A stretch of DNA of 64,000 nt from the NCBI GenBank assembly GCA_023614405.1, contig CM042693.1, positions 157,372,731 through 157,436,730 on the forward strand. Direction: 5' to 3'. The notes below the pieces were generated by a model that was not told where the DNA came from, did not search any database, and was given only the letters and a program-made list of their open reading frames with translations. The position numbers and the translations under genes are program-made. This stretch comes from Avena insularis. Taxonomy: Eukaryota > Streptophyta > Magnoliopsida > Poales > Poaceae. Below are positions 33,552-46,615 of the stretch, piece after piece (the stretch's first letter is position 1; each line of letters opens with the position of its first letter).

Positions 33552-36500
33552 TGTAACATACCACCCTTTTGTGTAATATAAATAAGATATGTTTGAGCAT
33601 TGCATGCATGCATAACACTTGCACTTTGGTTTAATCAAGAAAGAACAAACAAAAACCTAAACCCTAACTCCTCCCTCTATTTGAAACATTCATCTGGTTT
33701 TGAAAATATTTGGAAAGAAACACAAAATGCATGGAGCCCAATCAGTACCAAGGTCCCCTTAGTGTTTTCTGTTATATTATAAAAGTTTCTGTGATTTAAA
33801 ATTATTCAAAACAGATTTAAAATTCAAAATATAAAAGGAAATCAGAAAAATAGAAAAGAAAAAGGTTTTCTGGAAATAAAACAGGTTTCTAACCTATCTG
33901 GGCCGCAGCCCACCTCTCCTCTCTCTCTCTCGGCAGCCAAGCGTAGCACGCAGCAGCCCAAGAGCCGGCCCACCTCAGCCCATCTGACCCGTACCCCTTC
34001 ACCGTCCTTTTCTTTTCTTCTTCCCAGGCCAGTAAGCATACTGGCAAGGCACCCTGCCGTCGATCTCATGGCCTGCGATGCGCTGTTGCCGCCTGCGAGG
34101 ATGAGGATAAGGACCGCCGCGTCGAGCTCTTCCTCCCCATACCCATCTCACTCTCTCTCGTGGCCTCTGTGGCTTTTCCCCAAACTCGACGGAACCCTAA
34201 GCCTCGGGCTCCGCCGTGCCCCACCATTACCGACCACCCCCTCGCCATCCGAGACCTCTACCGGCTTCGCCTCGCCACGTTGATCATCCCTGCCAGAGGA
34301 ATCGATCGGAGACGCACGGAATCGTCGCCATCGACTTCACCTTCCAGAGATCCGGCCACCGCCTTCTTCGTCGATTCCGGCCGTTCCAGACTGCCCCCAC
34401 CATCGCCGTCACCACCGTGCACTGCCGCTCTTTCTCCTCTCTCTCGCTCCCTGGCATCCTCCGTGCACTGCACGCCGCGCCCGTCTCGTCGTTGCCGCCA
34501 TGCCTCCGGCGACCATTTTAGGGCGGCGCCACCGCTATCAGGTCTGCCCCGACCCCCTCTTCGCAACCATCCCACTCACGAGGCCTCGCGTGCGGCAGAT
34601 CGTTGGGGGCTTGCTCGATCTGAGAGCACCTCCATTGCTGACGTCATGCTCATGTCAGCATGAGGTCATATTCCCCTAATTTTCTTTTATTGAAATGTTT
34701 TTGTAAATGATTTCTGTAATTAATAAATATATGACAGGTGGGCCCTGCCTATCAGGATTTTAATATTTTCTGTAAATATTTTCTGAAATTAATAAAAGTC
34801 TGACATGTGGGCCAAAATTTGGAAATTATTCCAAATATTCCAAAAATGATTAAAATGAATTAAAATTTGAGAAATTCATAACTAATTCATTTTAAATCAA
34901 AAAATACAAATAATATACCAAAATGATCAGAAAAATGAAACCTATCTAACTAAGCTATAATCATACATTCTTAATCAACTTTGATAGCAAGTTTAATTAG
35001 AAGAACTAATTGAACCCCACAGGTGAATCCGAGGATCCCCCTGTTCTAGGGTTTGGACCTTTCGGACACCCTTTAAAGTGATCAAGCATATTTTAGGGTT
35101 CAATTCAACACTATCCAACTTGTCATATCATCCATATTGTATGATCATTGCACATGCCATGTGTTGAGTGTTGCTTTCTCTTTTCCGGTGATTGGTTCTC
35201 GCGAATAGGAACCGAACCCGAAGCTGAAGTCAACGCCACCGAAGAGCAGTACCAGTCCAACAAAGGACAAGGCAAGTGAAGCCACACTCATACATATGAA
35301 TCCTATGATTACAAAGTATTTCATTCTCGTCATATGCATTCGGTTCAATAGTCTTTTATCAGTAGACAGAGAAATCCTATCTGATGCATGTTTCCGTTTG
35401 TGAACTATATTACCTGATCCACCGCTCCTAGCATAACTAGGGTTTGGCTTATGAGCATCACTAGTGCCATAGTTCAGTCAAGCTTAGCCATGGCTTAGTG
35501 GTCTGATGCCATTCATTCATGTGATGCAGCGAAGATGCGAATGAATCTAGTATGGTAGGATGTTGAGATGTGATCAGATATGAATGATAAACATGCTAAG
35601 GCTTGTATGGGAGGCCACGTGGGTTGTGGTTTTTGTAGTCCCATACTTGCCACCCTTAGGACCTGATATTCTCGCCTCTTGAACCAAGACGAGCGTACAA
35701 CCACACGGGGGCCTGGAAACCGTCTCGACTCACTAACTTGCCTAGTAGATTCCATGAGTCACATAGTTTGGGCTTTCCATTCGACATACGCATCTTGGTT
35801 GTTCTTGAATGGAGGTGAAGGAGGTGCATTCATAACAGGTAGGTAAGCATGGACGGGAACAAGAGATGCCCGACATCCGTAATCTTGAACGCCTCACACA
35901 TCATTAGGGACCGGCTTCGGGACTTGACTCATTATGCGGCATCTCCCTAGTGCGTGACTCATGGTCTCGGCGAAAGCAAGGTAAAGGTCGTGGTCAACCA
36001 CTCTCTGTCGGCCTTCCAAGGAAGAGGGCTAAAAATTAGGCATTAAGAATCGGTTGGTACCTGTGGGTAAAGTTGTGCACCCCTGCAGGGTTATTAATCT
36101 TTTCATGTCCATGGTTATGGACGACTTGGGAATGGATTCTGTGATCATAGAGAACTATAACCGAATGATAAAACTTGCCAACTAAAGTGAGATCTGGAAT
36201 AATTCCTCGGGGTTGTTAAGGGGGTAGTCCGGGAAGAGAGGATCAGTTGATGATGATACTTGGTGGATATCAAAGATGATTCCAAGAGCTAGAGTTGAAG
36301 TCTTCTTATCCCCATTTGAAAATGATCTGACTAGATGAGTTTCTTCTCCCTCTTGTTTTGAAAACAAAAGATGGATTTATACAAAATAACTCCACTAGCC
36401 ATAAGTCTTGTGGAGTACACCCTCTACTCAGCCTTGCTTCGTTGATGTTTTCTACAGATGACACTACTCTAACTGATGGTGGTTTCTATGTTGAAGTCGA

Positions 36501-36815
36501 CGAGTAGTCGGGGTTCCCGGGCAGCAGCCTAGGATCTATGGAAGGGTCGCTACTTATCTTTAAGGCCTCTTAGGCCCTTTGCTAAGTTTGTTGTTTAGCA
36601 CAACTTGTTTTCTTCCGTTGTTTGATGTAATGATGGGTCTGTGACTCCTGGCTTGTATGACTGCTTTGTAACTCTCTTAAGAGTTTACCTTATTAATGTA
36701 TGGTCTGTATGTTCTGTAATGTTACCGATATTTCCCTACGCGTTTCGGAATTTAGGTTAGGCTTATATCAGATGAGGATCTGGTATTTATCTAGTCCTGA
36801 TCCTGGGTCGTGACA
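33552..36815 (+). repeat. 3' LTR of B
   Basis: 3264 bp, uninterrupted, TGTAACATACC to GGTCGTGACA, followed by duplication aactt. GC block about 33900-34670; the GTGAGC site seen in the 5' LTR is missing here because of local rearrangement. Exon-like segments are at 35209-35271 and 36458-36507. Confidence 0.95.
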
Positions 36816-36820
36816 AACTT

Positions 36821-38568
36821 GGAGAGTTGTAAGACAAAAAATTTATCCGACTTTGTTCCTTCTTAAAGGGTTGTCTAGTTTTGTTCGTGTTTAAGAAAGA
36901 TAGTATTTCCTTTGTGGATATGTTATCTTCCCCCACCTTTGGTTTGATTTGGGTTATCATCAAATCAAACTTAGTTCCAAGGACTATCTGGATGATAATT
37001 ATTTTCATGATGTCTCACTTGAGTACATGTTTATGTCCTTTGGTCTGACCAATACTTTTGCCTTGTTCATACGACATATGAGTCCATCTTCTTGGAGCGT
37101 TCCGGTATGTTTGTTGTTGAGCCCATTAATGACATCCTTATCTTCTCCATGTTAGATTGAATTCATATGGAACATTGGGCATTAATGTTCGAATCTTTCG
37201 AGATCCATCTTCGAGTCATCTTGAAGTATGAGTTCTGGATGTCAGAAGTGACCTTCTCTAATTCACGTGCAAATGTTGAAGATGTCATTGTGGATTCGAG
37301 TAGAGTTATCTTTCTTCCCTTAAGGACACATGTGTGTTTCATTGTTGGTACTTTATATGTGTGTAGTTGTCTTTTGATAAGTTTCTAACACATGGGTCTA
37401 GCAAGCTAGCTCGATCTTTTGGAGCTTGACACTATAGTCCCTATCTTGAGAATCTAGTAACTTTACCTTTGTGGTAAAATGTTGCAAACATTCTATTCGT
37501 ACATGCTGAGTCTAAAGTATCATACCGCCTAACCAAAGTTGATTCTCAATCAGCAATGATGGTTGGTGTTCTTCAAGGTTTTGACATAGGTATCTTTGTA
37601 AGTCTGGCAAGATTGATGTAATGGTTGACACACTTAGCTGGAAATACCTTTTGTCATATTCTTTTGATTCAGCAATAACAACCACCTTCATGAGGCTTCC
37701 TCTATAATTTGATTATAGGAGTTGTGCTCATGGTTTCCTTTGTCTCCAAAGTCTGACCTTTACTTGATGCCCCGTTTCTCGAACATCAAGGAGAACATTT
37801 AAAGTAGTGTTGCTAAATGTCTCCCGGTCGATCCTCTAGACCATTTTATGTTGGTAAGCACTTCGTTGTGCCAAGTAATTGAAGTTTGAGAATGAAGTTT
37901 CTTTTTTCTCGTGTCATTAGGAATCTTCTTTATTATTTATCTAGTGGTGTCAAGTGATATCATGATCTTTGGCAATGATTTTGATACTCCTGGATGAATA
38001 AAGAGTGTCCTTCATTCTCTCAGTCATGTTTGAAGAGCGACTATGATTTTGGTAATCAATAGTTTCTCTGATACATGCTCCTTGTGACTCTTACGAGTCC
38101 TCTCCACCAAAACACCTTTCTGTTTTGACCTTCTGTTGGATGAAAGAGTGACCCTTCTATGTCAAAAGTAGTTCAACATCTTGGTTTTGTTGATCCATAT
38201 CTTCGCAATCCGAGATCTCTCCTTAAGACGTTTAGAAGAGGTTCATATCGAAGTCTGTGGTCATGTTCTTTCTGCTGGAAGCCTACCTTTTCAGAAGATT
38301 ACACTCTTCTATGAGTTCCATGGTCTCAATCCTTATGAAGACCATCTATATAACAACTTGAAACCTTCTCCATTTGTTTCCATCGTTACCTTGACGTGTT
38401 TCCTGCTTGTCATCTCAGAGTTGTTTCTGAACACTACGTCCATGAGTTGACCATGAGATAATCTGTGTGTTGTTTAGTGTGTTTCCCTCTTATCTTTAGA
38501 GTGACCTTGTTTCTTTCTCTCTCTCTGTCTCTCTTCCTACCTTTGGAATCTCGGATTGAGATTCTTGT
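36821..38568 (+). pseudogene. pol: A2 pol remnant (RT trace and pol tail)
   Basis: From about 36940 a decayed RT can be read: LGYHQIKLSSKDYLDD, then LEYMFMSFGLTNTFALF (compare [32 protein letters not shown]). INDILIF near 37128 stands where YIDDILIYS is expected, and YEFWMSEVTF near 37230 matches [10 protein letters not shown] of B. The catalytic YIDD is thus changed to a form without the first Asp. Beyond 37400 only isolated words are readable; 37960-38580 is the pol tail also present at 1-614. No functional protein is possible. The fragment is shared with A1, suggesting a family that amplified with a largely dead interior. Confidence 0.8.
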
Positions 38569-38582
38569 AAGGGGGATAGAGT
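38569..38582 (+). promoter_or_regulatory. Polypurine tract of A2
   Basis: AAGGGGGATAGAGT abuts the 3' LTR start. Confidence 0.75.
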
Positions 38583-38929
38583 TGTAACACCCTAGTTTTA
38601 GATAAATAGTAATTAGGGTTGTTTGTGCATCCATGAGCATCATCTTAAAAATGAATGCAATAAGAAAATAAAATGCAAACCCTAAAACCCTATCCCCCCT
38701 CTTTGAAATCCATTTAAAAAGGTGGTTTTGAAAATTCCAAAATGTTTGGAGCCAAATTGGACTAAAAGGGTCCTGAGTATTTTATATACTTTATAAAAGC
38801 CTCTAGTATTTTTGAATTATTCAAAACATAATTTGAAATGAAAATACAAAACAGAAATATAAAATAGAAAAAGAATAGAGTTTTCAAATAAAAAATGGAG
38901 CCATCTAACCCTCTCAGGCCGCAGCCCAG
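38583..38929 (+). repeat. 3' LTR of A2, first part
   Basis: Matches 4807-5150. Cut by V; its last five bases cccag (38925-38929) are the V duplication. Confidence 0.95.
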
Positions 38930-40415
38930 TGATACGTCGTTTATATTGTTTGTCTTATGTTCTGTCTACACTTTGAGGTATTTTTATACACTTTCTGGAA
39001 CTAACCTATTGACAAGTTACCACAGTGCCAGTTGGCTGTTTTCTGCTGTTTTTGGTTTCAGAAAAGCTAAAAAATGAATATTCTCAGAATTGGACGGGAC
39101 AAAAACCAATCTTCATATTTTTCCTGAAACGATATAGAAAATCAAAGCAGAGACGGAGTAGGGCACCAGGGTGGCCACACCCTAGGGTGGCGTGGGCCCA
39201 CCCTGGTCACGCCACCAGGGGTGTGGGACCCCTGGCTGCCTCCTCGCCTTGCCCCTTCGCCTATAAGAAGCCCCCGACTCAGAAACCCTAAATCATCTGG
39301 AAGAAATCCACGAAAACCTCCGCAGCTCTGCCGCCACCGAGGGGAGATTCGGGGGACAGAAGTCTCTATTCCGGCACCCTACCGGGACGGGGAAGTGCCC
39401 CCGAAGACATATCCTTCGATCTCCACCACCATATCCATCAATCTACATTGCCATCTTCATCACCGTTGCTGATTCCGATGATGAGGAGGGTGTAGTTCTT
39501 CCTCGAGGCTAAGGGCTCTACCGGTAGCTATGTGTTCATCTCTCTCTATGCATGACCATATTATGATCATGAGATTTCTAATCAAGTAGATCTGCTCTTC
39601 TACTCAAGTGCTTTAATAGATCTCTGCTCTCCCCACGTGTGTGAAAGTGACAGTGTGCACGCCGTGGTGGCACTTAGGCTAGAGTCTACATAAATACTCA
39701 AGTGCTTTAATCGATCTCTGCTCTCCCCACGTGTGTGAAAGTGACAGCGTGCACGTCATGGTGGAACTTAGGCTAGAGTTCATAAATACTTATCATGAGT
39801 TATATTTGGAGTTGGATGTCTTTATGAAATTGTGGTGTTTGTTGGAACCATCTAGCACTGAAGGTGATAGTGTGGGGTTATATAGATAGGGAAGGCAGAC
39901 TTTGAGGTGTGTTGTTATAGCCCTACCATGGATTAGAGTGTCCAACCGGAGAGTAGTTAAGAGTAGTATCATGAAGAGAATATATTTATTAAGAGTGTTC
40001 ACTAGTGAAAGTATGATCCCTAGGCCTTGTCTCTAAGCATTGAAACACCGTTTACAACTAGATCTGTTGCATGTTTTCTTGCTTCCATCTTTTTTCCTTT
40101 AGTCTTTTCCTCCCCGTCAGAAACTCTTTTCTGGCACCATTACCACTTATAATCATCCATACCACTTGTATTTCACTATCTCTTCGCCGAACTAGTGCAC
40201 CTATACACCTACCAGTGTATTGGGTGTGTTGGGGACACAAGAGACTTCTTGTATCTTGATTGCAGGGTTGCTTGAGAGGGATACCTTTGACCACTTCCTT
40301 CTTGAGTTCGATAAACCTTGGGTAATCCACTTAAGGGAAACTTGCTGCTATTCTACAAACCTCTGCACTTGGAGGCCCAACAACTGTCTACAAGAATAGA
40401 AGTGTGTAGACATCA
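38930..40415 (+). mobile_element. Element V: solo LTR, Athila-type
   Basis: 1486 bp bounded by TGATACGTCG and GTAGACATCA, with perfect duplications cccag (38925-38929, 40416-40420). Both termini, the phrase ACTTTCTGGAACTAACCTATTGAC and the end phrase GCTGCTATTCTACAAACCTCTGC recall Athila-type LTRs of Triticeae; this is memory, not a search. A CTATAAGAAG box near 39261 could be the promoter. No interior remains, so it is a solo LTR. It contains the tandem duplication listed separately. Confidence 0.9.
39603..39789 (+). repeat. 94-bp tandem duplication inside V
   Basis: CTCAAGTGCTTTAAT(A/C)GATC starts units at 39603 and 39697. Both units contain CCCCACGTGTGTGAAAGTGA and end in TAGAGT plus CATAAATA. 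A few substitutions separate them. Confidence 0.9.
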
Positions 40416-40420
40416 CCCAG

Positions 40421-42351
40421 ACGGCCCAGTTTTCTCTCCCCTTCTCTACCTGCCGCCGTGCGCAGCTCCTGTAGCCCAGCTCGGCCCAGCCGCAGCCCAG
40501 CTAGGGCCCATAACCCTTCGTCCTATGTTTCGTTGTCTTCCTCGAGGAGGCAAGCTCCTGCGTGTCACCTCCGGCACCGCCTGATGTCGTCGCCGCATCG
40601 CGATCCCTGCCACCGCCCCTGGACGTGGATAAGACCACGAGGCGCATGTCTCTCTCTCCCTTATCCTCTCACTCTCTCATGCGCCCTCTCTCTCGTGCGT
40701 TCCTCTCGCGTCTGAAACCCTAGCCAGAGGTCATCGTCACCCCGCCGTTCCAAGTTGCCCCGAGCCGAGCTGAGGTGCCTACAAGCTCCGCCATGCTGTG
40801 CCATGTCTCCTCTCTGAAGTAATCGAGACGAGGAGCTCCCAGTCGACGCCATCGACCCCTTCTTCCCTAACCCCAACACTGACCGCCATTTCCGCCACCG
40901 ATTCCGGCCACACCCGACCCCGCCTCGCCTCGCCGACCGTCTCTTCATGCTGCTGGTGAGCATGTGGTGCTCAAGCACCACTCTGCTCCTCCTGTCCCTC
41001 TCTGGTTCATCCTCACGTCTCAGTCTGCCACCATGCGCAGTCAGCCAACGCCGCAGCAGCCTCTCCAACGACCTAGAACCAGCGGCGCCGCTGTAGTTAG
41101 GTTCCCTGCGTCGCGCCCATTCAATCTAGCTACATCGCGTGTCCTGGATAGCCACCTAGCACCTTCCCCGCCTCTGATCCGAGAGATCCCCGCCGGGATG
41201 ATGTCACCGCGATGTCAGGCGTGGGTCAGCGGTGGTCAATCCCGATGTGGGTCCCGTCCCTACCCGCGTGGCAGCTGAGGTGGCCTCTGGCCCCTCTGTC
41301 AGCCAATGTGGATAGACACTGCCCCAGTGAAAAATGTCCCCACCCCTGTGCTGACATCACAGTGACACAGTAAAGTTTTTAATTGGTTTCATAAATCCAG
41401 AAAAGGTTTAAATATTGTAAATCAATAACATATTCATATTAACTCAGAAAAATATGTATAATATATCAAAATGTTCAGAAAAATGAGATCTATCTATTTA
41501 AGATATAATCATGCATTGTTAAGAAAGTTACATGAAAAGTTTAATTAGAAGAACAATCCAACCCCTCTCATATACATCCAGAGTTTTCCCGAATTAGGGT
41601 TTACTTTTTAATGCAATTTAACTTGTCATATCATCATCCTTTCTTGAGCATTGCACCAATGCCATGTGTTGATTGTTTCCCTCTCTTTCTGGTGTTTGGT
41701 TCTTCCCGGTAGAATACAATATCGAGATCGAGATTGAAGACTGAGATCAACACCGTCGAAGATCGAAGATCGAAGACCAATACTTGACCAAATGTAACAA
41801 GTCAAGTACAAGGCTTCCGAAGATCTGCTTATTGGTTATCAACTGGCAAAGGCAAGCGTATCCCCATCATGATATAATCCTATGATTTCGAAAGTATTTC
41901 AATTTGTGCCATGATGCATACGATTATACTGTGGTCTTTTATCGATAGATAAAGTATCCTATCTATTGCATTACTCCCTTTGAGCTTATATTACCTGATC
42001 CACTGCTCCTAGCATAACTAGATTTGGCTTGTGTGCACTACTAGAGCTTATATCTGTGCCCTGCTTAGCCATGCTTAGATGTTGAGTCTGGTTCATCTAG
42101 ATGATGCATCAGATGCAGATAATCTAGTATGACAGGAGAACACGATGAGATGATATCAGAGGTGATATGAGATTAAACATGCTAAGGCTTGTATGGGAAG
42201 CCACGGTGGGATGTGGTTTTTGTAGTTCCATGCTCGCCACCACTAGGACCCGTGTTCTTTCCTCTTGAACCAAGACGAGCGTACAACCACATAGGGCCTA
42301 GAAAACCTCACGAGCAACTAACTTGCCTAGTAGATTCCAGGAGTCACATAG
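40421..42351 (+). repeat. 3' LTR of A2, middle part
   Basis: Resumes after V at the GC block (to about 41300, with donor-like GGTGAGC at 40956), then AT-rich block, exon-like acidic segment from about 41715, and mid region to GAGTCACATAG. The last five bases catag (42347-42351) are the U duplication. Confidence 0.95.
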
Positions 42352-42888
42352 TGTCGTGGTATTGCCGACGAGTACGCCATGGAGGGGTCCTCACAGTGCA
42401 TGTTTAGAGACATGGGGGAAGGCAGACGGTTGACGGGTACGAGGTAACACAGCTTACCCAGGTTCAGATCCCACAACGGTGGCAGAATCCTACTCCTGCT
42501 ATAAATCACTATAAGGGCAATACGCCGAGTTACAGGGATTGGTTCGCTGTGCGAGGTGACTAGAAAGTCTAAGTTATCGTGCCCTAAAGGCTCCCATAGG
42601 CCCCACTTATATAGTCGCCAGGTCCTATGGTTACAGGGAAAAGTCCTAGCCGGATAGTCACAGAGTCCTACACTGTCTATTACTAGTCTTGCGTGTCTTG
42701 TACTTCAAGGCTCCGGGTACGTCGGTGACTCCAACCGTAGACTTCCTTCATCCGGCATGGGCCTCCCTTCTGTATCCATCTAACTGGGCTGCCCAGCAGG
42801 CCATGGGCCATGCTACCAACTATGGGCCACCCGGGTTATCCGGATAGGAGACATGCTATGAGGATACCCATATAGCATATCCCCAACA
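42352..42888 (-). repeat. 3' LTR of U
   Basis: Plus-strand ends TGTCGTGGTATTGCC and ATATCCCCAACA. Matches 54610-55146 over its whole length. A TATATAAG box on the minus strand is at 42606-42614. Confidence 0.95.
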
Positions 42889-43492
42889 GTAGTCCCCGGA
42901 GAACTCCGAGATCTTGCGCCGTCTTGCCTCTTCATGTGGAATGCTCCTTCTAGATGGATGTCGGCAAATCGTCAAGCAATATCTTGTAGTCCTCCCAAAG
43001 AACCCTGCAATGTTTTCTCCATCTTCAACTTGTAAGTCGGAGAAATGCTGAATCTTCCATCGTACTCTTCCGTAGCCGGACTGTATCTGTCCATGTCGGA
43101 ATCTTCTGATGTGACGGCTCATCTGCCTATGTCAGCTAGGGTGACGTAGGCGTAGGTCAGCGACGCCTCGTAACTCACACATGCAGAGAACGCAATCATG
43201 TCCGATTTTCCTGCGCGAGCGATATGAACCGTTGGCGGCGACGGTTGGGGACGTGGCGAAATTTCCGCGCACGTTGGCAAACACGTCATCTACGCGGCAA
43301 CCGTCCGATTAAGCTGCACGAATCTTGATGTTGGAGATGATAAATAGTAACAGCGGTGGAACTTTTTACTTTTCACCACAGTCTCTCGTCGCATCATCTT
43401 CTTCCTCCAGCGCGTGCCCCTTCGATCTCTCCACGCAAAATCGCGAAAAAACCCTAGCCCCAATTCTCGCCAGTCACCTCCAAACTCACTCC
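42889..43492 (+). other. Region between U 3' LTR and antisense ORF (possible promoter)
   Basis: The first 15 or so bases (minus strand CCGGGGACTAC) are the likely polypurine tract of U. The rest may be the promoter of the antisense ORF: an ATAAATA box lies at about 43339-43346, roughly 150 bases before the ATG at 43493, and a CT-rich stretch follows. Confidence 0.5.
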
Positions 43493-45531
43493 ATGGCTAG
43501 CAGAAGCACTACCCCTTCCATGGCGGCATCGAGCGAAGCCGGCGAGCTCTGTCATCATTCCCCTAGAGGGTTTGGTCATCCCCGTCTCGGCAGTGATTGA
43601 GTCCACCAGCGGCGACCATAATCCAGCGGCGCTGGAGCCACTGGAGGAGCTTGACTCTCACAAGGGCGATTAGCGCGGTTCGGATATCACGGACCGCGAC
43701 ATCAAGGAGCTGATCGTCGAGGGCTACCTCCCTGCGATGGAGGGGCTCGCCTGGCGGGCGGCGCTGGCCGGCGAGGTGACACATTCTCCCCAAGCCGGAG
43801 AAAAGGTGTACCTCAAAGCCCAATTGGTACGCGGCGTCTCCCTGCCCATCTCTAACTTCTTCCTTTCCGTCTTAAACCACTATAGAGTCCAGCCCCAGAA
43901 CCTTTCTCCCAATAGCATCTTAGCGCTTAGCAATTACGCGACGCTCTGCGAGGGTTACCTTGGGATTAAGCCTAGGCTAGACCTTTTCGTGTATTTCTTC
44001 ACCGTCAAGCGTGAAGACGGAGCCAGTAAGGACGAACTGAGGAATTGCGGCACCATAAGCTTCAAGATCCGTCCTGGCCGGCGGTTTCCCGACATCGTCG
44101 GCCACGAGTCCTACAAAAACTGGCAACGTACTTACTTCTACGGCCCAGATATCCCTCTGGCTGGCCGAGAAGTAAGGTACCCGGACTTCGTAGACGGAGC
44201 CACCGCTGAAGCCTCGTCATGGAGATCCCAGGCCTCCCTTTCCTCCGACCACGATGCTTCCCGCGCCATAAGGCAGATAGAATGGTTCGTAGAGACGGGT
44301 TTGACCGGCTTGGACCAAGCCATGTGCTGGTTCATCAGGCGAATCCAACCTCTGCAGCACCGTGCGAAGCTCATGCACGAGTATACCAGCGATAGAAGGG
44401 ATAACCTCCGCATCTCCATGGACAATTTCTCGAGTGACTCCGTCAAGCTCCGCCTCAAGGACATCGTCAAGGTGAAGGACAAGAAGCGTGGCTTCACCAT
44501 CACCTATGACATGTTCGTAGACGGCAAGTACCCAAAGGTAGTTATTTATTTTCCATGTATGACATATACTCCAGTTCTTCCATCTAGCAAATGTCATCTC
44601 GTCTAACACGGTGGTTCTTGACCTTACAGCTTAGTGACATAGATGAGGACATCATGGCTCCTTAAATCTATGATCCAAAGATGAAGGAAGTCACCGTCGT
44701 GTCCGACGATGATGCTCCATTGGTGCGAAAGCGGAAGAGCTCCACCTCTGATGCTGCCGACGGAGGCAAGAAGAAGAAGACGGAGGGTGGATCCTCCAAG
44801 AAGACTACCGCCGCCTTGGAGGCGGAGAAGAGAAAAGCTACCCGGATCCCCTTTGCCAAAGCACCCCCACTTGTGTAAGCTTGTTTCTCTCCGACATTGT
44901 CTACTTATCTGTCTTTCTCCTATACTTATGCATTTTGCACGTTTCAGGAAGAAAGCCACGACCAGCTTGAAGAAGACCTCCAAATAATTGGGGGCTTCTA
45001 GAACTATCAAGGATATGCTGCATCGCGACGCACTTCCCGCCATCGCCCCTGCCACTCCCTCCGTCAAGCCCTTGTCTGCCCCGACAAGCTCACAAGCTAA
45101 GGAGGCATCTGGCCCTTCCGCCATGGAAGTGGACCCAGGTGCCTCTACCGAGGTCGCTGTTGTCGGCGAGGAGGCGACGCAGAAGAGTGCCGCCCACCAA
45201 ATGGCTGAAGCTCCGGCTAAGGATGCCATCGGTGGCGGTAAGGCGGTGGTGGAAGCTGGTACTTCTGCCGTAGGCGGCGCCCCCGCACCCAAGAAAACCA
45301 TAGAGTATCTAAAGATAGTCTATCCGGTGCTTACATCGGGTAGCACTGCTCTGGTTCCTGGTGCAGCGCCGACATCTCCGACGTGCGGTCTAGAGGAGCT
45401 CCTCCGACAAGCAGAAATATTGCAAGGAAATAGCGTATCCTTTGGCGAGCTGCTGGCCGAGAGTGCAACAAACCTCAAGATATTTGCACTTGTAAGTTTT
45501 TATTTGCCTTTTACATTTCATATGAGTATCC

Positions 45532-45960
45532 CACTGTAGCCCCCGAGGATGTAGACGAAAAACCATAGGTCTTTGCATCTATATGCTCTAAGAGTGACTA
45601 AGTTTGAAAACCTCTCACTATAGCCCCCAAGCATATAGGTGGAATGAATAATTCCGACTAGATGCTTTAAGAGTAGCATATGCAGTGTTTATAAATTTCA
45701 ATACTGTAGCCCCCAAGCCTCTAGTTGCAACTGAATTAGTTCCGACTAGATTCTTAAAGAAAAGCTAAGCATGTATCTGAGTTAAAAAACTTTATACTGT
45801 AGCCCCCAAGATTCTAATCGAGAACTGAATTAGTTCCGACTAGATGCTTAAAGGAAAGCTAAGCATATTGCTAAGTTAAAAACTCTCGCTGTAGCCCCCG
45901 AGCGTCTAGGTGGAAAATTTCCGGCTAGATGCTCCAAGCAGACCATACAACATTTAACTT
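45532..45960 (+). repeat. Tandem array of 84-93 bp units in an intron of the antisense ORF
   Basis: Units begin CACT(G/A)TAGCCCCC(A/G)AG at about 45532, 45616, 45702, 45795 and 45887. Most share TTCCGACTAGATGCTT and AAGCTAAGCAT. Five units, the middle ones most alike. The array lies in the intron 45492-45977. Confidence 0.85.
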
Positions 45961-46550
45961 TTCCCTTTTTTCCATAGAACGAGAGTGCTCGGAGGGGCAT
46001 GGCCAACGACAAGTATCAGAATATGCGCGCAGACTTGGAAGCTGAAAAGGGTAAAACTGCCTTCTTGAAGGAACAGATCACCAAGAGCAAGCATTTGTTT
46101 TCTTTTTCGCATTTCGACTTGGTTTTGTGCCCATATTCTACGAGTACTCACTGTGTACTTTGCTTTCTCCGACTTGCAGAAACCATTGCCAAGGCCAAGA
46201 ATATTGTCGAGCAATCCAAGCACATTCAAGAGCTGGATAGCGAGAACAAAATTCTTAAGCAGGAGAGGATGGACATGCTAAAAATGCATGAGGAGTCAAT
46301 GAAGGTCCTGCAGGACTCTACCACCGAGTAAATCAATCGCTTGAAGGAGGAGATCTCGATCTTAAGAGATCAGAAGAAAGCTGCCGATGAGCAGAATCAA
46401 CACCATCATGAGGTGTATAAGCTCCCCCAACAAGAGAAAGAATCCCTGGCAGACACCCTCTGGAAATCTGAGGCCAGCATCTTTAGTAAGTTTCTCCGTC
46501 TTGGAAATTTTTGAACTCATGTGCTCCTTGTCAGAATTTGCATCTCCTAT

Positions 46551-46615
46551 GGGTTTAACCCGGTCACCTCCTCCAGCCAAGGAATGCATGGGTTTAACCC
46601 GGTCACCTCCTCCAG
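46551..46615 (+). repeat. 39-bp tandem duplication near end of antisense ORF
   Basis: GGGTTTAACCCGGTCACCTC followed by CTCCAG occurs at 46551 and again at 46590. The second unit is partial. GGTTTAACC is itself palindromic. Confidence 0.85.

Larger units (their letters stand above)
21183..36815 (+). mobile_element. Element B: Tekay-type chromovirus, nearly complete
   Basis: Perfect duplications aactt (21178-21182 and 36816-36820) flank it. LTRs of about 3293 bp (interrupted by Z) and 3264 bp, both TGTAACATACC to GGTCGTGACA; interior 28532-33551. Domain order is gag, CCHC, protease, RT, RNaseH, integrase, chromodomain-like tail, which with the initiator-Met primer site places it in the Tekay/Del chromovirus lineage. 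The polyprotein is broken by one frameshift and about nine stops. In about 430 aligned LTR bases I count roughly 17 differences, so it is younger than A2. The LTRs share long blocks with A2, making A and B sister families. Confidence 0.95.

Noticed and set aside
44624..45301. 225-codon minus-strand ORF
   Set aside because: Lies antisense to clearly spliced exons of the U antisense gene and reads across its introns; low-complexity Ala/Ser composition.
45532..45960. Regular repeats resembling a CRISPR-like array
   Set aside because: Units are 84-93 bp and similar throughout, without short identical repeats separated by unique spacers, and the setting is a plant retrotransposon intron.
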